Below, in pieces: positions 32,273 to 42,108 of a stretch of DNA of 64,000 bases (its first letter is position 1; each line of letters opens with the position of its first letter). A program made the translations under genes and the position numbers. Below the pieces are notes generated by a model. It saw only the letters and a list, made by a program, of their open reading frames with translations, was not told the origin of the DNA and ran no database searches. The DNA is from Mobiluncus sp963511525 (GTDB lineage Bacteria; Actinomycetota; Actinomycetes; Actinomycetales; Actinomycetaceae): NCBI RefSeq assembly GCF_963511525.1, contig NZ_CAUPIY010000005.1, forward strand, positions 62,001 to 126,000, read 5' to 3'.

Positions 32273-33814
32273 CTACTCGGTTTCCCCGGGATCGCTCCAC
32301 AAGCCGGATTCGCGTTCCGCGTCCAGTTCTTCACGAGCGCGTTTCTTGGCGTCCATCCAGGCGTGATAGTCGATACGGCGCTGCTGATTGGTGCGGCGGG
32401 TATTTTCGTAAAGCCTCGAGTCTGTGCCGCGCGCGCCCAGCAGTTCCGCCCCGGCTTGCAAGGTCGGTTCCCAGTCAAAAACGACGCCCGTCTCGGGGTC
32501 GCCAATCACGACGGTATCCCCCGCGTGTGCTCCAGCTTTCAGCAGGTCGTCCTCCACTCCCAGGTTTGCCAGGCGGTCGGCCAGGTAACCGACCGCTTCA
32601 TCATTGGTGAAGTCGGTTTGTTTCACCCAGCGCTCGACTTGCTCGCCGCGGATAGAGAATCCCGGCGTGCCTTCGATAGTGGTTGCCTCGATGGTGTAGG
32701 TCTTGGTGGAGCGCGCTGGTTTCGGCTGCGGACGCAACACGGGACGCTCATTGTCATCCTCGGGCAGGTGGGAACGGTACTCCTGGACCATTTCGGCCAA
32801 CCCAAACGCCAGTTCTTTCAAGCCTTCGTGAGTGGTCGCGGAAACTTCAAAAACCGGCCAGCCAAGTTTCGCAATCTCCGTTTCCATCAGGGCGGCCATG
32901 TCTCGCCCGTCTGGGACATCGATTTTGTTGAGGATAATGGCGCGTTGGCGTTCCATCAGAGGCGGCAGGAAGTCCCTCCCGGGACGGTAGCGATCCAGGG
33001 ACTTCGCGTAGTGGGCGAGTTCGCGTTCCAAAGTCTTAATATCGGCCAGCGGTTCACGTTCCGGATCCCACGCTGCCAAGTCCACCACGTGGGCAATCAC
33101 GCAGCAGCGTTCGATATGACGCAAGAAATCCAGCCCCAAACCTTTGCCCGCGGCCGCGCCGGGAATCAATCCGGGTACGTCCGCCACGGTGTAGCGCGCC
33201 ACCGGATTATCCACCACCGCCAGGTTCGGCACCAGGGTCGTGAAAGGATAGTCCGCAATCTTAGGGCGCGCCGCACTCATGGCCGCTACCAGCGAGGATT
33301 TGCCCGCCGAAGGGTATCCCACCAGCGCCACGTCGGCCATCGACTTGAGTTCCAGAATGACGGTGCGTTCTTCACCAGGTTCCCCCAACAGGGCAAAGCC
33401 CGGCGCCTTGCGTTTTGCGGAGGCCAGGCCGTAGTTGCCCATGCCTCCCACCCCGCCGCGGGCGATGACCAGTTGGGCCTCCGGGGAGTCTAGATCGGCC
33501 AGGAACTCGCCGTCCTCGCTGGTGACGACCGTGCCTTGAGGAACATCCAGGAACAGATCATCACCGCGGCGTCCATCGCGGTAGTCCCCCATCCCCGCTT
33601 GACCGCTTTCCGCTTTCACGTGCGGGCGGTGATGGAACGGCAACAGGGTCGTCTCTTGCGGATTGACGCGCAGAATGACCGACCCGCCGTGTCCGCCAGC
33701 CCCACCGTCAGGCCCCGCCAACGGCTTGTATTTTTCGCGGCGGATGGACGCGCAGCCGTTACCGCCAGCCCCGGCTTGGGCAAAAATTTTTACGTAATCC
33801 ACAAAGCTGACCAT
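32273..33814 (-). CDS. obg: Obg family GTPase (CgtA)
   Basis: Encodes 513 residues. The Gly-rich Obg fold at the N-terminus (FVDYVKIFAQAGAGGNG) is followed by the G domain with G1 GYPSAGKSS, G3 DVPG and G4 NKID. An OCT domain lies around residues 350-430 and an actinobacterial tail of about 80 residues follows. It binds 50S precursors and links ribosome assembly to stringent response. It starts after GGAGGTCAG and lies downstream of rpmA and rplU, as in many bacteria. Confidence 0.95.
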   Translation of the reverse strand: MVSFVDYVKIFAQAGAGGNGCASIRREKYKPLAGPDGGAGGHGGSVILRVNPQETTLLPFHHRPHVKAESGQAGMGDYRDGRRGDDLFLDVPQGTVVTSEDGEFLADLDSPEAQLVIARGGVGGMGNYGLASAKRKAPGFALLGEPGEERTVILELKSMADVALVGYPSAGKSSLVAAMSAARPKIADYPFTTLVPNLAVVDNPVARYTVADVPGLIPGAAAGKGLGLDFLRHIERCCVIAHVVDLAAWDPEREPLADIKTLERELAHYAKSLDRYRPGRDFLPPLMERQRAIILNKIDVPDGRDMAALMETEIAKLGWPVFEVSATTHEGLKELAFGLAEMVQEYRSHLPEDDNERPVLRPQPKPARSTKTYTIEATTIEGTPGFSIRGEQVERWVKQTDFTNDEAVGYLADRLANLGVEDDLLKAGAHAGDTVVIGDPETGVVFDWEPTLQAGAELLGARGTDSRLYENTRRTNQQRRIDYHAWMDAKKRAREELDAERESGLWSDPGETE

Positions 33815-33873
33815 CTGGGCTGCTGACCTCCTCTGGCTCTCTCACAGAGCCATCGTTACGTTAAACAGCAAGA

Positions 33874-33889
33874 GGGCTCGAACGAGCCC
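33874..33889 (-). terminator. short hairpin between rpmA and obg
   Basis: GGGCTCG pairs with CGAGCCC around a two-base loop (practically a 4-nt loop with the closing pair open). On the minus strand TCTTGCTGTTT follows, a weak T tract. It may attenuate rather than stop read-through from the ribosomal genes into obg. Confidence 0.4.
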
Positions 33890-33916
33890 CCTCACGAAAG
33901 TAGTCACTGCCAACAT

Positions 33917-34177
33917 TTAGGCGTTGGCGACTTCCTTAATGCTCACGATGCGACGATCGCGATGACGGCCGAATTCAACTTCGCCGGTCTTCAGGGCGAA
34001 CAGAGTGTCATCCTTACCGATGCCCACGTTGAAGCCGGGGTGGTAGTGGGTGCCGCGCTGGCGTACCAAAATTTCACCAGCGTTGACCAGCTGACCGCCG
34101 AAACGCTTTACTCCCAGGCGCTGCGCGTTCGAATCGCGACCGTTGTGGGAAGAACCGAGACCTTTCTTATGTGCCAT
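33917..34177 (-). CDS. rpmA: 50S ribosomal protein L27
   Basis: Encodes 86 residues starting MAHKKGLGSSHNGRDSNAQR. The N-terminus lacks the cleavable extension seen in Firmicutes and can reach directly to the peptidyl transferase centre. The core 'FGGQLVNAGEILVRQRGTHY' is canonical. It lies 11 bp after rplU. Confidence 0.97.
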   Translation of the reverse strand: MAHKKGLGSSHNGRDSNAQRLGVKRFGGQLVNAGEILVRQRGTHYHPGFNVGIGKDDTLFALKTGEVEFGRHRDRRIVSIKEVANA

Positions 34178-34188
34178 TGTTACACCCC

Positions 34189-34497
34189 TTACTTAATGGA
34201 AGTTATCTTAATGCGGGTCAGCGGTTGACGGTGACCTTGACGCTTCCGATAACCAGTCTTGTTCTTAAACTTGACAATAGAAATCTTGGGACCCTTGGCC
34301 GCGCCCAGCACCTCCGCGCTGACCTTTACCTTAGCTACGTCAGCAGCCTGGGACGTTACCTTGGCGCCGTCAACCAACAGAATCGCAGGCAGCTCAATCG
34401 TTTCCCCCACTGCCTTGTCTACTTTTTCCACCAGCAGCTCTTCGCCGACAGAGACTTTCTCCTGTCGACCGCCGGCCTTAACGATTGCATATACCAC
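34189..34497 (-). CDS. rplU: 50S ribosomal protein L21
   Basis: Encodes 102 residues from GTG 34497; the start gives the standard N-terminus MVYAIVKAGGRQEKVSVGEE. The open frame extends upstream but those residues are not part of L21. The C-terminus 'KTGYRKRQGHRQPLTRIKIT' matches the 23S-binding tail. First gene of the rplU-rpmA-obg group, 75 bp after the MATE gene stop. Confidence 0.97.
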   Translation of the reverse strand: MVYAIVKAGGRQEKVSVGEELLVEKVDKAVGETIELPAILLVDGAKVTSQAADVAKVKVSAEVLGAAKGPKISIVKFKNKTGYRKRQGHRQPLTRIKITSIK

Positions 34498-34572
34498 GTC
34501 GAAACTCACTTTTCTGAATGTTTTTCGTCCAACTGTGCCCTCACGAACCGCAAGAAGCACCGAAGTTCTAAA

Positions 34573-36027
34573 TTACCGGATTTCACCCTTTTTTGCAAAA
34601 TCAAGTTTCATCCACTGGTCTTGGCGGATACGCCACCCCAACGTGACCAGGCGCGCCAGGAAAAACACCCCGCAGTAGCACCCCCACAGCCAGGCCAGTC
34701 CCAGGATTCCTCCGGGCGCGAAACGCCACACCAGCACCAGAGCCGGGATATAAACAACCAGGTTAATCAGTCCCGCGAGAGCCAGATACCACGTGTCGTT
34801 GGCACCAATCAAAACCCCGTCGAACACGAAAACTACCCCGGCCAGCGGTTGAAAGAACGCCGACACCAGCAGTGCCAGAGCGGCCGCAGCCAACACTTCG
34901 GGGTCGCTGGAAAAGATGCGCGGCCACAGCGGAGCCAAGACCGCAATGCTCAGCCCCAGCACGACTCCCAGTCCCAGCCCCCACAGCGACACTCTGCGAA
35001 TCAGGTTGCGCACCGCCTGACGGTCGGCTCGCCCCAACTCGAAACCAATGAGTGCCTGCACCGCGATAGCCAGAGAATCGTGCAGGTTTGCCCCGAGGGT
35101 CCAGGTGTTCGCCGCAATCTGGCGCCCGGCGATGGCAACTTCCCCTTGGGAGGCCGCCACCCACAGGGTGCCGAGAATGACAATCTGCATGGTGAGGGTG
35201 CGAATCATCAGGGGCACACCCCCGGCCAGAGCCGCGAAAATCGCCCGGAACTCGGGATGGAGCGCGACTTTGGCGCGCCGGGCTCCAGCCATAATTTTCA
35301 GCGCGAAAGCCACCCCCATGCCGATACCCGCGATGGAAGTGCCGATGCCCGCCCCGGTTACCCCCAGATTGAAACCGTAAATGAACACGGCGTTGAAAGC
35401 TACGTTCGCGATAGCGCCGGTGACCGAAATCACCAGTGGTGTCTTGGCGTCCAGCACGCCGCGCATGGCTCCGGTTCCCGCCAAGACCAGCATCATCCCC
35501 AGCATGGAGGGCGCCGCCGCCCGCAGATACGCTGCCCCCTGAACATTGACCGCCGCGGAGGCCCCGAACAACGAAACAATCGGCAGCGCCCCGACCCACA
35601 GGACTACTGCCAACACCACTCCCACCAGCAGCCCCAGCCAGGCACCATCCACCCCGGTCTTGACCGCACCGTGCCGGTCCCCCGCGCCCAGCTGGCGGGA
35701 GGCCACCGCGGTCGTGGTGTAGACCAGGAAAATACAAATCCCCACCAAGAACACGTTGACCGACGAACCGAGGGTCAAGCCGGCCAGCTCAGTGGTTCCC
35801 ACGTGCCCAATCATGGCCGAATCCGCCATCACCATGAGCGGTTCAGCCAGCAGCGACCCCAGGGAGGGCACGGCGAGCGACAAAATCCGGCGATTCAGGG
35901 GCTGGTCCTCCGGCTCAACAGTCGCATTCTCCGGGTCAGAGGGTTGCGCATGCGGTTCGACAGGTTGGTTTTCCGCTTCAGAAGGTCGGTTCTCAGCTGG
36001 CATGGGGTCCTCCGTTTTCATGCTCAC
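34573..36027 (-). CDS. MATE family efflux transporter
   Basis: Encodes 484 residues, or 476 if ATG 36003 is used. A Pro/Glu-rich hydrophilic N-terminus of about 40 residues precedes twelve membrane segments. The first lobe has 'LAEPLMVMADSAMIGHVGTT', the MatE signature of the DinF-like branch. Such carriers expel drugs or metabolites in exchange for protons or sodium. The start overlaps the Rip protease stop by 4 nt, an odd partner that may only reflect operon packing. Confidence 0.9.
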   Translation of the reverse strand: MSMKTEDPMPAENRPSEAENQPVEPHAQPSDPENATVEPEDQPLNRRILSLAVPSLGSLLAEPLMVMADSAMIGHVGTTELAGLTLGSSVNVFLVGICIFLVYTTTAVASRQLGAGDRHGAVKTGVDGAWLGLLVGVVLAVVLWVGALPIVSLFGASAAVNVQGAAYLRAAAPSMLGMMLVLAGTGAMRGVLDAKTPLVISVTGAIANVAFNAVFIYGFNLGVTGAGIGTSIAGIGMGVAFALKIMAGARRAKVALHPEFRAIFAALAGGVPLMIRTLTMQIVILGTLWVAASQGEVAIAGRQIAANTWTLGANLHDSLAIAVQALIGFELGRADRQAVRNLIRRVSLWGLGLGVVLGLSIAVLAPLWPRIFSSDPEVLAAAALALLVSAFFQPLAGVVFVFDGVLIGANDTWYLALAGLINLVVYIPALVLVWRFAPGGILGLAWLWGCYCGVFFLARLVTLGWRIRQDQWMKLDFAKKGEIR

Positions 36028-37232
36028 AGTACCGGTTTCAAAATATCTGCCACAATCAGCAGCACCGTCATGGCGATGAAAGCGATGACCACCGTGGCCG
36101 TCACCGGCAGCATTGCCGCCAAATCAACCGGACCACCGTCCTCGAGACCCCGTGCGCGGCGCAACCGCTTGCGGATTCCTTCATAAATCGCGCCCGCGGC
36201 TTGCCCGCCATCGAGGGGCATCAGTGGAATGAGGTTAAACATGAACAGGGTCATGTTCAACGACCCGAACAGCAGCAGGAAAGACCGCAGTTTTTCCAAA
36301 ACCCCGTAGCCGACAGTGTCACTGGCGGCGATAGAGCCCGCGACCTGGCCCATTCCGACGATTCCCATCACCGAGTTCGGGTCGCGAGGTCGATCCGGTT
36401 GGAACAGCCCGATGGTGGTTTGCCACAGTTTCACCGGCAGAGCCAACAGGATTTTCGCGGTGCCTTTCCCGGTTTCCCACTGGTAGTTAGCGACTTCCCC
36501 CCAGCTGGCGTGGTGGCGTTCGGTAACGGCAATAACGCCGATAACCGAGCGTTTTTCCCCTTCCATAGTTTGGGGTGTCACCTGGATAGTTTTGGTTTCG
36601 CCGTCGCGTTGCACAGTGAGAGCAGCAGGCTTCCCCGGCTGGCTCACCGCCACTTGGCTGATGACTTCGTCCCAGGTCTTCATGGTTTTGCCGTTCCAGG
36701 CGGTGATAACATCGCCGGGCGCCACTCCCGCCGCGGCCGCGGGAGAATTCGGGGACACCGTGGCGACTTCGCGGGTCGGCAGCTCGTAGCCAATCGCGCT
36801 CAACCCCACCAGCACGCACAGGAAACTCAACGCCAGATTCACCAAAGTACCGCTGACCATCACTATCAGGCGCTGCCAAATGGGTTTGGCGTAAAACGCG
36901 CGGTGTTCCTGGCCGGGCGGGATTTCATCGTTGGAGGCAATCCGAGCCTCCTCAGCAGCGGTCAGCTCGCCTTTCCGGTTTTTCGTGCGCCGCCCCGGAT
37001 GTCCCGGCGCATACATCCCGACCATCTTCACGTAGCCGCCCAGCAGCACCCACTTCATTCCAACTTCGGTTTCCCCAACTTGGCGCGAAAAAATCTTTGG
37101 TCCAAACCCGATGAAATACTGGGTACAGAGGATGTCGAAACGTTTTGCGGGAATCAGGTGGCCCAGTTCGTGCAGGGCAATCGACACCATCAACCCCAAC
37201 ACGAGGGCGATGATTCCAGTGAAATAATCCAT
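36024..37232 (-). CDS. site-2 intramembrane metalloprotease (Rip1/RseP family)
   Basis: Encodes 402 residues. The zinc site HELGH is at 21-25 in the first membrane segment. A PDZ domain occupies about 165-260 ('NSPAAAAGVAPGDVITAWNG'), and the third zinc ligand lies in MPLDGGQA before the last spans. Members cut membrane anchors of anti-sigma factors and other substrates. It lies 24 bp after dxr, the classical dxr-rip order of actinobacteria. Confidence 0.92.
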   Translation of the reverse strand: MDYFTGIIALVLGLMVSIALHELGHLIPAKRFDILCTQYFIGFGPKIFSRQVGETEVGMKWVLLGGYVKMVGMYAPGHPGRRTKNRKGELTAAEEARIASNDEIPPGQEHRAFYAKPIWQRLIVMVSGTLVNLALSFLCVLVGLSAIGYELPTREVATVSPNSPAAAAGVAPGDVITAWNGKTMKTWDEVISQVAVSQPGKPAALTVQRDGETKTIQVTPQTMEGEKRSVIGVIAVTERHHASWGEVANYQWETGKGTAKILLALPVKLWQTTIGLFQPDRPRDPNSVMGIVGMGQVAGSIAASDTVGYGVLEKLRSFLLLFGSLNMTLFMFNLIPLMPLDGGQAAGAIYEGIRKRLRRARGLEDGGPVDLAAMLPVTATVVIAFIAMTVLLIVADILKPVL

Positions 37233-37256
37233 GACAGGGCGGTTCCAGTACGGTGT

Positions 37257-38471
37257 TTAGCGGTTCTCGATGAGCTCGGCGGCTCGCTGTTTGGCCCATT
37301 CGAGGATGCGTTCCAGCGCGGACAGGTCCGGGTCGGACACGCCGTGGTGTTCGCTCACGACCTGCTGCACCACGTCATAGATACCCAGGAAAGGCAGACG
37401 TCCGTCCAAGAAGGCGTTGACGGCGATTTCGTCCGCGCTGGCCAGGACCGCGGGGTGGGTGTCGGAGGCGGAAATGGCGTGACGAGCCAGGCTCACCGCC
37501 GGGAAGATCGCCTCGTTGAGCGGCTCAAACTGCCAGGTCGTCGCCCTGCTCCAGTCACAAGCGGGGGCTACCTCGCGTAGCCGGGCGGGGGCGGACAGTC
37601 CCAGGGCAATCGGAATGCGCATATCGGGCGGGGAGGCTTGCAGCAGGGTCGCGCCGTCCCGGAACTGCACCATCGAATGCACAATCGATCCGGGGTGCAC
37701 CACGACGTCGATGTCTTTCGGTTCAATGTCGAACAGCAGCGAAGCCTCGATGACTTCCAACCCTTTATTAAACATGGTGGCTGAATTGACGGTCACCAGC
37801 GGTCCCATGTCCCAAGTCGGGTGGTTCAAGGCTTGCTCTACCGTCACGTTTTCCAGTTCCGCGCGGGTTTTCGAGCGGAACGGACCGCCGCTAGCGGTCA
37901 GAATCAGGCGTTCGACTTCGCTGTAGCCGGTGACTGTCGGCGAACACAAGCCGCGTTCGTGTTTGCCCGAGCGCAGCGCCTGCCAGATAGCGCTGTGTTC
38001 GGAATCAACCGGCACGATTTGACCCGGCCGTCGCAAAGTTTCGCGCACCAGGGAACCGCCAATGACCAGGGATTCCTTGTTAGCCAGGGCCAGGCGCGCC
38101 CCGGAGTCCAACGCCCGCAGAGTCGCGTGCAGGCCGGAAATCCCCGCGATGGCGTTCAAAACGATGCCTTGGGGGACGAATCCGGCGGCCGCTTCGACCC
38201 CGGCCGGGCCGGTCAGCAGGTTATGGCTGGCTCGCGGCTGACCCAGCTGTATCTCTGCCTCGCGGATGGCCTCGTCGAGGTCCGCCACGGAACCATTCGC
38301 CACGGCCACCATCGGCACTTCAAATTCGACGGCTTGACGTGCCAACACATCCAGGTGCCGCCCGGAGGCAGCCAAGCCCTGCACCCGGAAGTGTCCGGGA
38401 TGGGAGCGAACAATGTCCAGAGCTTGGGTTCCAATCGAGCCGGTAGAACCCAAAATTACAATATCTTGCAC
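37257..38471 (-). CDS. dxr: 1-deoxy-D-xylulose 5-phosphate reductoisomerase
   Basis: Encodes 404 residues. The NADPH loop 'MQDIVILGSTGSIGTQALDI' begins the protein. The catalytic region has ALANKESLVIGG and VDSEHSAIWQ (metal-binding Asp and Glu), and NHPTWDMG completes the flexible loop. It commits carbon to the MEP isoprenoid route, so this organism makes isopentenyl diphosphate without mevalonate. It begins the operon with the Rip protease and MATE carrier. Confidence 0.95.
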   Translation of the reverse strand: MQDIVILGSTGSIGTQALDIVRSHPGHFRVQGLAASGRHLDVLARQAVEFEVPMVAVANGSVADLDEAIREAEIQLGQPRASHNLLTGPAGVEAAAGFVPQGIVLNAIAGISGLHATLRALDSGARLALANKESLVIGGSLVRETLRRPGQIVPVDSEHSAIWQALRSGKHERGLCSPTVTGYSEVERLILTASGGPFRSKTRAELENVTVEQALNHPTWDMGPLVTVNSATMFNKGLEVIEASLLFDIEPKDIDVVVHPGSIVHSMVQFRDGATLLQASPPDMRIPIALGLSAPARLREVAPACDWSRATTWQFEPLNEAIFPAVSLARHAISASDTHPAVLASADEIAVNAFLDGRLPFLGIYDVVQQVVSEHHGVSDPDLSALERILEWAKQRAAELIENR

Positions 38472-38574
38472 CCGTTCATTCTAACGGCAAGTTTAGGTTT
38501 CGCTCATTCACAGCGACCAGCAACCCCGCAAGGAGACGGATAAAACCCCGCCAACCCCCTTGTGAAAAGCAAAA

Positions 38575-39132
38575 TCACTCAACAGCCAGCAGCACTTCGA
38601 CCGCGCGAGCCAGGTAAGCATCAACCGGGCCTTCCAAGTATGCCCGGGCTCCTTTCGCTTCCGCAAACACCGCGTCGCGGATTTCTTTGCTGGTCAGAGG
38701 CTTGTTTTCGTCAAAATATGCCACCAGGCGATCCAGCAGCGCGTCCACGTCCTCAATCCGGTAACCGCGCTGACGCCCTTGGGGATGGGCAAATCGTTTC
38801 CCTGCCGGACGCAACAGCCGCGGATAGAGAGTCGTGGCCTGTTCCGCCACCAGCGACATCCAGGCCTTTTGTCCGTTCACCGCGATGTGGTCGGCCCGCG
38901 CCCGCGCCACGAAAGCCGATTCCAACCGATCCATCGCCGCATCGACTTCGACAAAGTTATATCCCCCGCGCACCACGTTGAACCCCTGGGCTCGCACCTG
39001 CGCCGCCCCGAAATTCGCTGGTCCGCCATTGCCTTCGTATGCCGAACGTGCCTTCGCCAAGAACTTGTCGACCTGGTTGCGGTCGTAGCCCTTCCCCAGG
39101 AGTTTAGCGGTGCGAAACGTCGTGTCGCTCAC
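38575..39132 (-). CDS. DivIVA-domain protein
   Basis: Encodes 185 residues. Three segments each resemble the short DivIVA domain repeat found in actinobacteria: 'TAKLLGKGYDRNQVDKFLAK', then RAQGFNVVRGGYNFVEVDAA and later RQRGYRIEDVDALLDRLVAY. There is no long coiled coil, unlike Wag31/DivIVA itself. Proteins of this layout bind curved membrane or polar-growth machinery; the exact role is unknown. It stands between dxr and rlmN. Confidence 0.8.
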   Translation of the reverse strand: MSDTTFRTAKLLGKGYDRNQVDKFLAKARSAYEGNGGPANFGAAQVRAQGFNVVRGGYNFVEVDAAMDRLESAFVARARADHIAVNGQKAWMSLVAEQATTLYPRLLRPAGKRFAHPQGRQRGYRIEDVDALLDRLVAYFDENKPLTSKEIRDAVFAEAKGARAYLEGPVDAYLARAVEVLLAVE

Positions 39133-39195
39133 GTCCGGCCCTTTCCTTGTCTCTCTATGCTCTCAACAGTTTTCCGCGCGCTTTCCGAGTTTCCT

Positions 39196-40368
39196 CTAAG
39201 CCGCGGGAGGCTGCTTCGCTTTCGCAGCGAGTTGCCCGCAGGCTCCGTCAATATCGGAGCCGCGTGTATCCCGCAGCGTAGTGCTAATTCCAGCTTGCCG
39301 CAAAATCTCCATGAATTCGTCCATGACACGCGGCAGGGAGGCATCCCAGATACTCCCTGGCGTGGGATTGAGCGGAATCGGGTTCACATGCGCCCAGGTT
39401 TTGCCTCGTTCATTGAGTTTATCCGCTAGCAGCTGGGCTCGCCACGGGTGGTCGTTCATGTCCCTAATCAGGGCGTATTCAATAGAAACGCGCCGCCCGG
39501 TCGCTTGGAAATACGCATAAGCGGTGTCCAACAGTTCATCGACCTGGTAGCGCCGGTTCATGGGTATCAGTTCGTTGCGCAGTTCGTCGTCCGGAGCGTG
39601 CAGGGACACCGCCAAAGTGACCGGCAGCTCTTCTTGGGTCAGCTTGCGAATTCCCGGCACCAGCCCGACGGTGGAAACGACCAGGTTGCGGGCCGAAATC
39701 CCGAAGCCTTGCGGGGCTTCGGCGGTGAGGGTCCGAATCGTGTGCAGCAGGGATTTGTAGTTGGCCAACGGCTCTCCCATCCCCATAAACACCAGGTTAG
39801 ATAGCCGTGCCGGGCTGCCGAGTTCCCCGTCTTGGGCGGCCCTAGCGGCGAGCCGGACCTGTTCCAAAATTTCCGCCGCCGAGAGGTTTCGGGTCAACCC
39901 CAGTTGGCCGGTCGCGCAAAACGGACAGCCCATACCGCAGCCGACCTGGGAGGATACGCACAAGGTAACGCGCTTGGGGTAGCGCATCAGGACGGATTCC
40001 ACTTGGGCGCCGTCGAACAGTCGCCACAGGGTTTTGCGGGTCCATCCCCGATCAGCGACCTGGGTCACGACCGGGGTGATGAGTTCTGGCAGCAGGTCAC
40101 GAGCCCGTTCCTGGTCGGCCTGGCCCAGGTCTGTCATCTGGGAGGGATCGGCTTCAAACCGCCCAAAATAGTGGCGCGCCACCTGGTCGGCACGAAACGG
40201 CCGCATCCCCGCCGCGGCCACCGCCTCACGGCGCTGCTGCGGGTCTAAGTCGGCGAAATGCCGCGGCGGTTTACCCCGAGCCTGAGCCCGAAAGTTGAGT
40301 TCTGCCGCAGCCCCCGCGTGCGTGGCCCCCACCGGCAGTTGTTCGTGGGGCAGAACCTGTCTTTCCAT
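39196..40368 (-). CDS. rlmN: 23S rRNA (adenine2503-C2)-methyltransferase
   Basis: Encodes 390 residues. The radical-SAM cluster CGMGCPFC gives C144, C148 and C151. A further cysteine near the C-terminus (SDIDGACGQL) is the methyl-carrying residue expected of RlmN. GEPLANY and the 'NLVVSTVGLVPGI' region are also conserved. It methylates A2503 of 23S rRNA and possibly A37 of tRNA. It follows cdsA by 43 bp. Confidence 0.95.
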   Translation of the reverse strand: MERQVLPHEQLPVGATHAGAAAELNFRAQARGKPPRHFADLDPQQRREAVAAAGMRPFRADQVARHYFGRFEADPSQMTDLGQADQERARDLLPELITPVVTQVADRGWTRKTLWRLFDGAQVESVLMRYPKRVTLCVSSQVGCGMGCPFCATGQLGLTRNLSAAEILEQVRLAARAAQDGELGSPARLSNLVFMGMGEPLANYKSLLHTIRTLTAEAPQGFGISARNLVVSTVGLVPGIRKLTQEELPVTLAVSLHAPDDELRNELIPMNRRYQVDELLDTAYAYFQATGRRVSIEYALIRDMNDHPWRAQLLADKLNERGKTWAHVNPIPLNPTPGSIWDASLPRVMDEFMEILRQAGISTTLRDTRGSDIDGACGQLAAKAKQPPAA

Positions 40369-40411
40369 AGGTTTAAGTTTAACGGTTTTCCCGGGACTTC
40401 CCGAGCGGGGT

Positions 40412-41443
40412 CTAGGACAGCACCGGGACTTGTTGGGAAAAGATGGCGAACTTCAACACGATATAGGCCACCGGCGCCGTCATCAGGATGGAATCCATCC
40501 GATCCAGCAGCCCGCCGTGTCCCGGCAAGAGGTGGCCCATATCTTTAATGCCGAGTTCCCGTTTCAGCAACGATTCGCTCAAATCGCCCAGAGTTCCCAC
40601 TCCAGCCATCAAAACCCCCAAGATGATTCCGTAAAACCACGGAATCCCGATCCAGAACGTGCCCGCCACGGACACGATGACAGCGAACAGGACCGAACCG
40701 GCAAACCCTTCCCAGGTCTTGCGCGGGGAAATAGACGGTGCCATGTGGTGGCGTCCCAGGAAACGCCCGCAGAAATAGCCCCCGGTGTCGGAACCCAGCG
40801 TGACGGACAAAACGAAAACTGCGGTGGCAGGGGCTCCGCACTCCACCGCCAACAAAGCCAGGAAAGACCCCAAGAACGGAATATAAGCCACGGTCAGGGT
40901 ACTGACCGTAACGTTCTTGAGCGCATCTTCACCACGGTAGGGACCCGCCAACTGCCACAGCAGGGCGGCCGCCACCGTCAGGTAAGTCGCGGTCAGCATG
41001 GCCTCCAACCCGACCTGCCAGGCACAGATGAAAATCCCAATCCCCCCGATGACGACGATTGGCATCCCCAAATGCCGGTCTGTAAACCGGATGGCATGGC
41101 GAAACTCGATGAGGCAAGCCACAATCGTTGCCGCGCACAAGGCTGCGAACAGCGGTTTCACCAGGAATAGGGTCAATCCGTAAGCCGCCAGCAGTCCCGC
41201 TCCGACACCGGTGGCTGCCGCCAGGTTGCGTCCGGCCTTCCGAGGTTGGTTTGGCGAGGATTCTGTTGGTTCGGACTCGCCTTTCGCCCCGGCAACGCCC
41301 CGACCTGGTTTCCGGCCCTGTTTTGCGGCGCGGTTTTCCCGGCGGCTGGGACGGGTCACCGGATGTACCCCAGTTTCCGGGGTCACCGGAGCGACCGCTG
41401 CCTCGGAAGGTTGCGGTGGTTGGAAATTCTCGGTATCGACCAT
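40412..41443 (-). CDS. cdsA: phosphatidate cytidylyltransferase
   Basis: Encodes 343 residues. A disordered basic N-terminus of about 75 residues (ENRAAKQGRKPG) precedes eight or more membrane spans. The family signature spans 'LLKRELGIKDMGHLLPGHGG' followed by LLDRMDSIL. It makes CDP-diacylglycerol for phospholipid synthesis at the membrane. It is placed after frr, the standard rpsB-to-rlmN gene order. Confidence 0.93.
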   Translation of the reverse strand: MVDTENFQPPQPSEAAVAPVTPETGVHPVTRPSRRENRAAKQGRKPGRGVAGAKGESEPTESSPNQPRKAGRNLAAATGVGAGLLAAYGLTLFLVKPLFAALCAATIVACLIEFRHAIRFTDRHLGMPIVVIGGIGIFICAWQVGLEAMLTATYLTVAAALLWQLAGPYRGEDALKNVTVSTLTVAYIPFLGSFLALLAVECGAPATAVFVLSVTLGSDTGGYFCGRFLGRHHMAPSISPRKTWEGFAGSVLFAVIVSVAGTFWIGIPWFYGIILGVLMAGVGTLGDLSESLLKRELGIKDMGHLLPGHGGLLDRMDSILMTAPVAYIVLKFAIFSQQVPVLS

Positions 41444-41488
41444 GCTCTAAAACCCAGATAATGACGGGTAATAACGGGTTGGCGGTGC

Positions 41489-42046
41489 CTAGATAGTCAT
41501 CAACTCTGATTCTTTGGCAGCCAGCAGCTGGTCAATCTCATCGGTGAACTTTTTCGTGATGGAATCGAGTTCCTTTTCACCGCGTTTGATTTCGTCCTCG
41601 CCGAGTTCCTTGTTCTTTAGCATGGATTCGAATTCGTCCTTGGCCTTGCGGCGCAGCGAACGCACGGACTGGCGGCCCTCCTCGGCTTTGGTCTTTGCCA
41701 TCTTAACGTATTCTTTGCGGCGTTCCTCCGTCAGGGCGGGCAGCACGATACGAATCGTTTTGCCGTCATCAGTAGGGTTCACGCCCAAGTCGGCTTCCGC
41801 AATGGCACGAATAATGTCTTGCGAGGCAGACTTGTCAAAAGGCTGGACGATGACGGTGCGCGCCTCGGGAATGTTAAAGGAAGCGAGCTGCTTCAACGGG
41901 GTGGGGGCGCCATAGTAGTCGACCATAATGCCGTCAAACATGGCGGTATTGGCCCGACCGGTCCGAATAGCGGCGAATTCGTCTTGGGTGGCGCTCAAGG
42001 CCTTTGCCATCATGCTCTTGGCGGATTTGAGGGTGTCTTCAATCAC
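41489..42046 (-). CDS. frr: ribosome recycling factor
   Basis: Encodes 185 residues from GTG 42046, with AAAGGAG nearby. The sequence ('FAAIRTGRANTAMFDGIMVD' and KMAKTKAEEGRQSVRSLRRK) is the three-helix bundle and hinge of RRF, which splits post-termination ribosomes together with EF-G. It lies 62 bp after pyrH. Confidence 0.96.
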   Translation of the reverse strand: MIEDTLKSAKSMMAKALSATQDEFAAIRTGRANTAMFDGIMVDYYGAPTPLKQLASFNIPEARTVIVQPFDKSASQDIIRAIAEADLGVNPTDDGKTIRIVLPALTEERRKEYVKMAKTKAEEGRQSVRSLRRKAKDEFESMLKNKELGEDEIKRGEKELDSITKKFTDEIDQLLAAKESELMTI

Positions 42047-42108
42047 GGGTTTCTCCTTTGTTCCTTAGCTTTCTCCACAGGTTCCCCGGTGGGGTTTCGT
42101 TATTTCAC

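Noticed and set aside
31706..33493. 595-codon plus-strand frame opposite obg and proB
   Set aside because: Antisense to two well-conserved genes; it exists because of codon bias in the GC-rich opposite strand.
34171..36186. 671-codon plus-strand frame opposite the MATE gene
   Set aside because: Gln/His/Arg-rich shadow of a membrane protein gene, without family resemblance.
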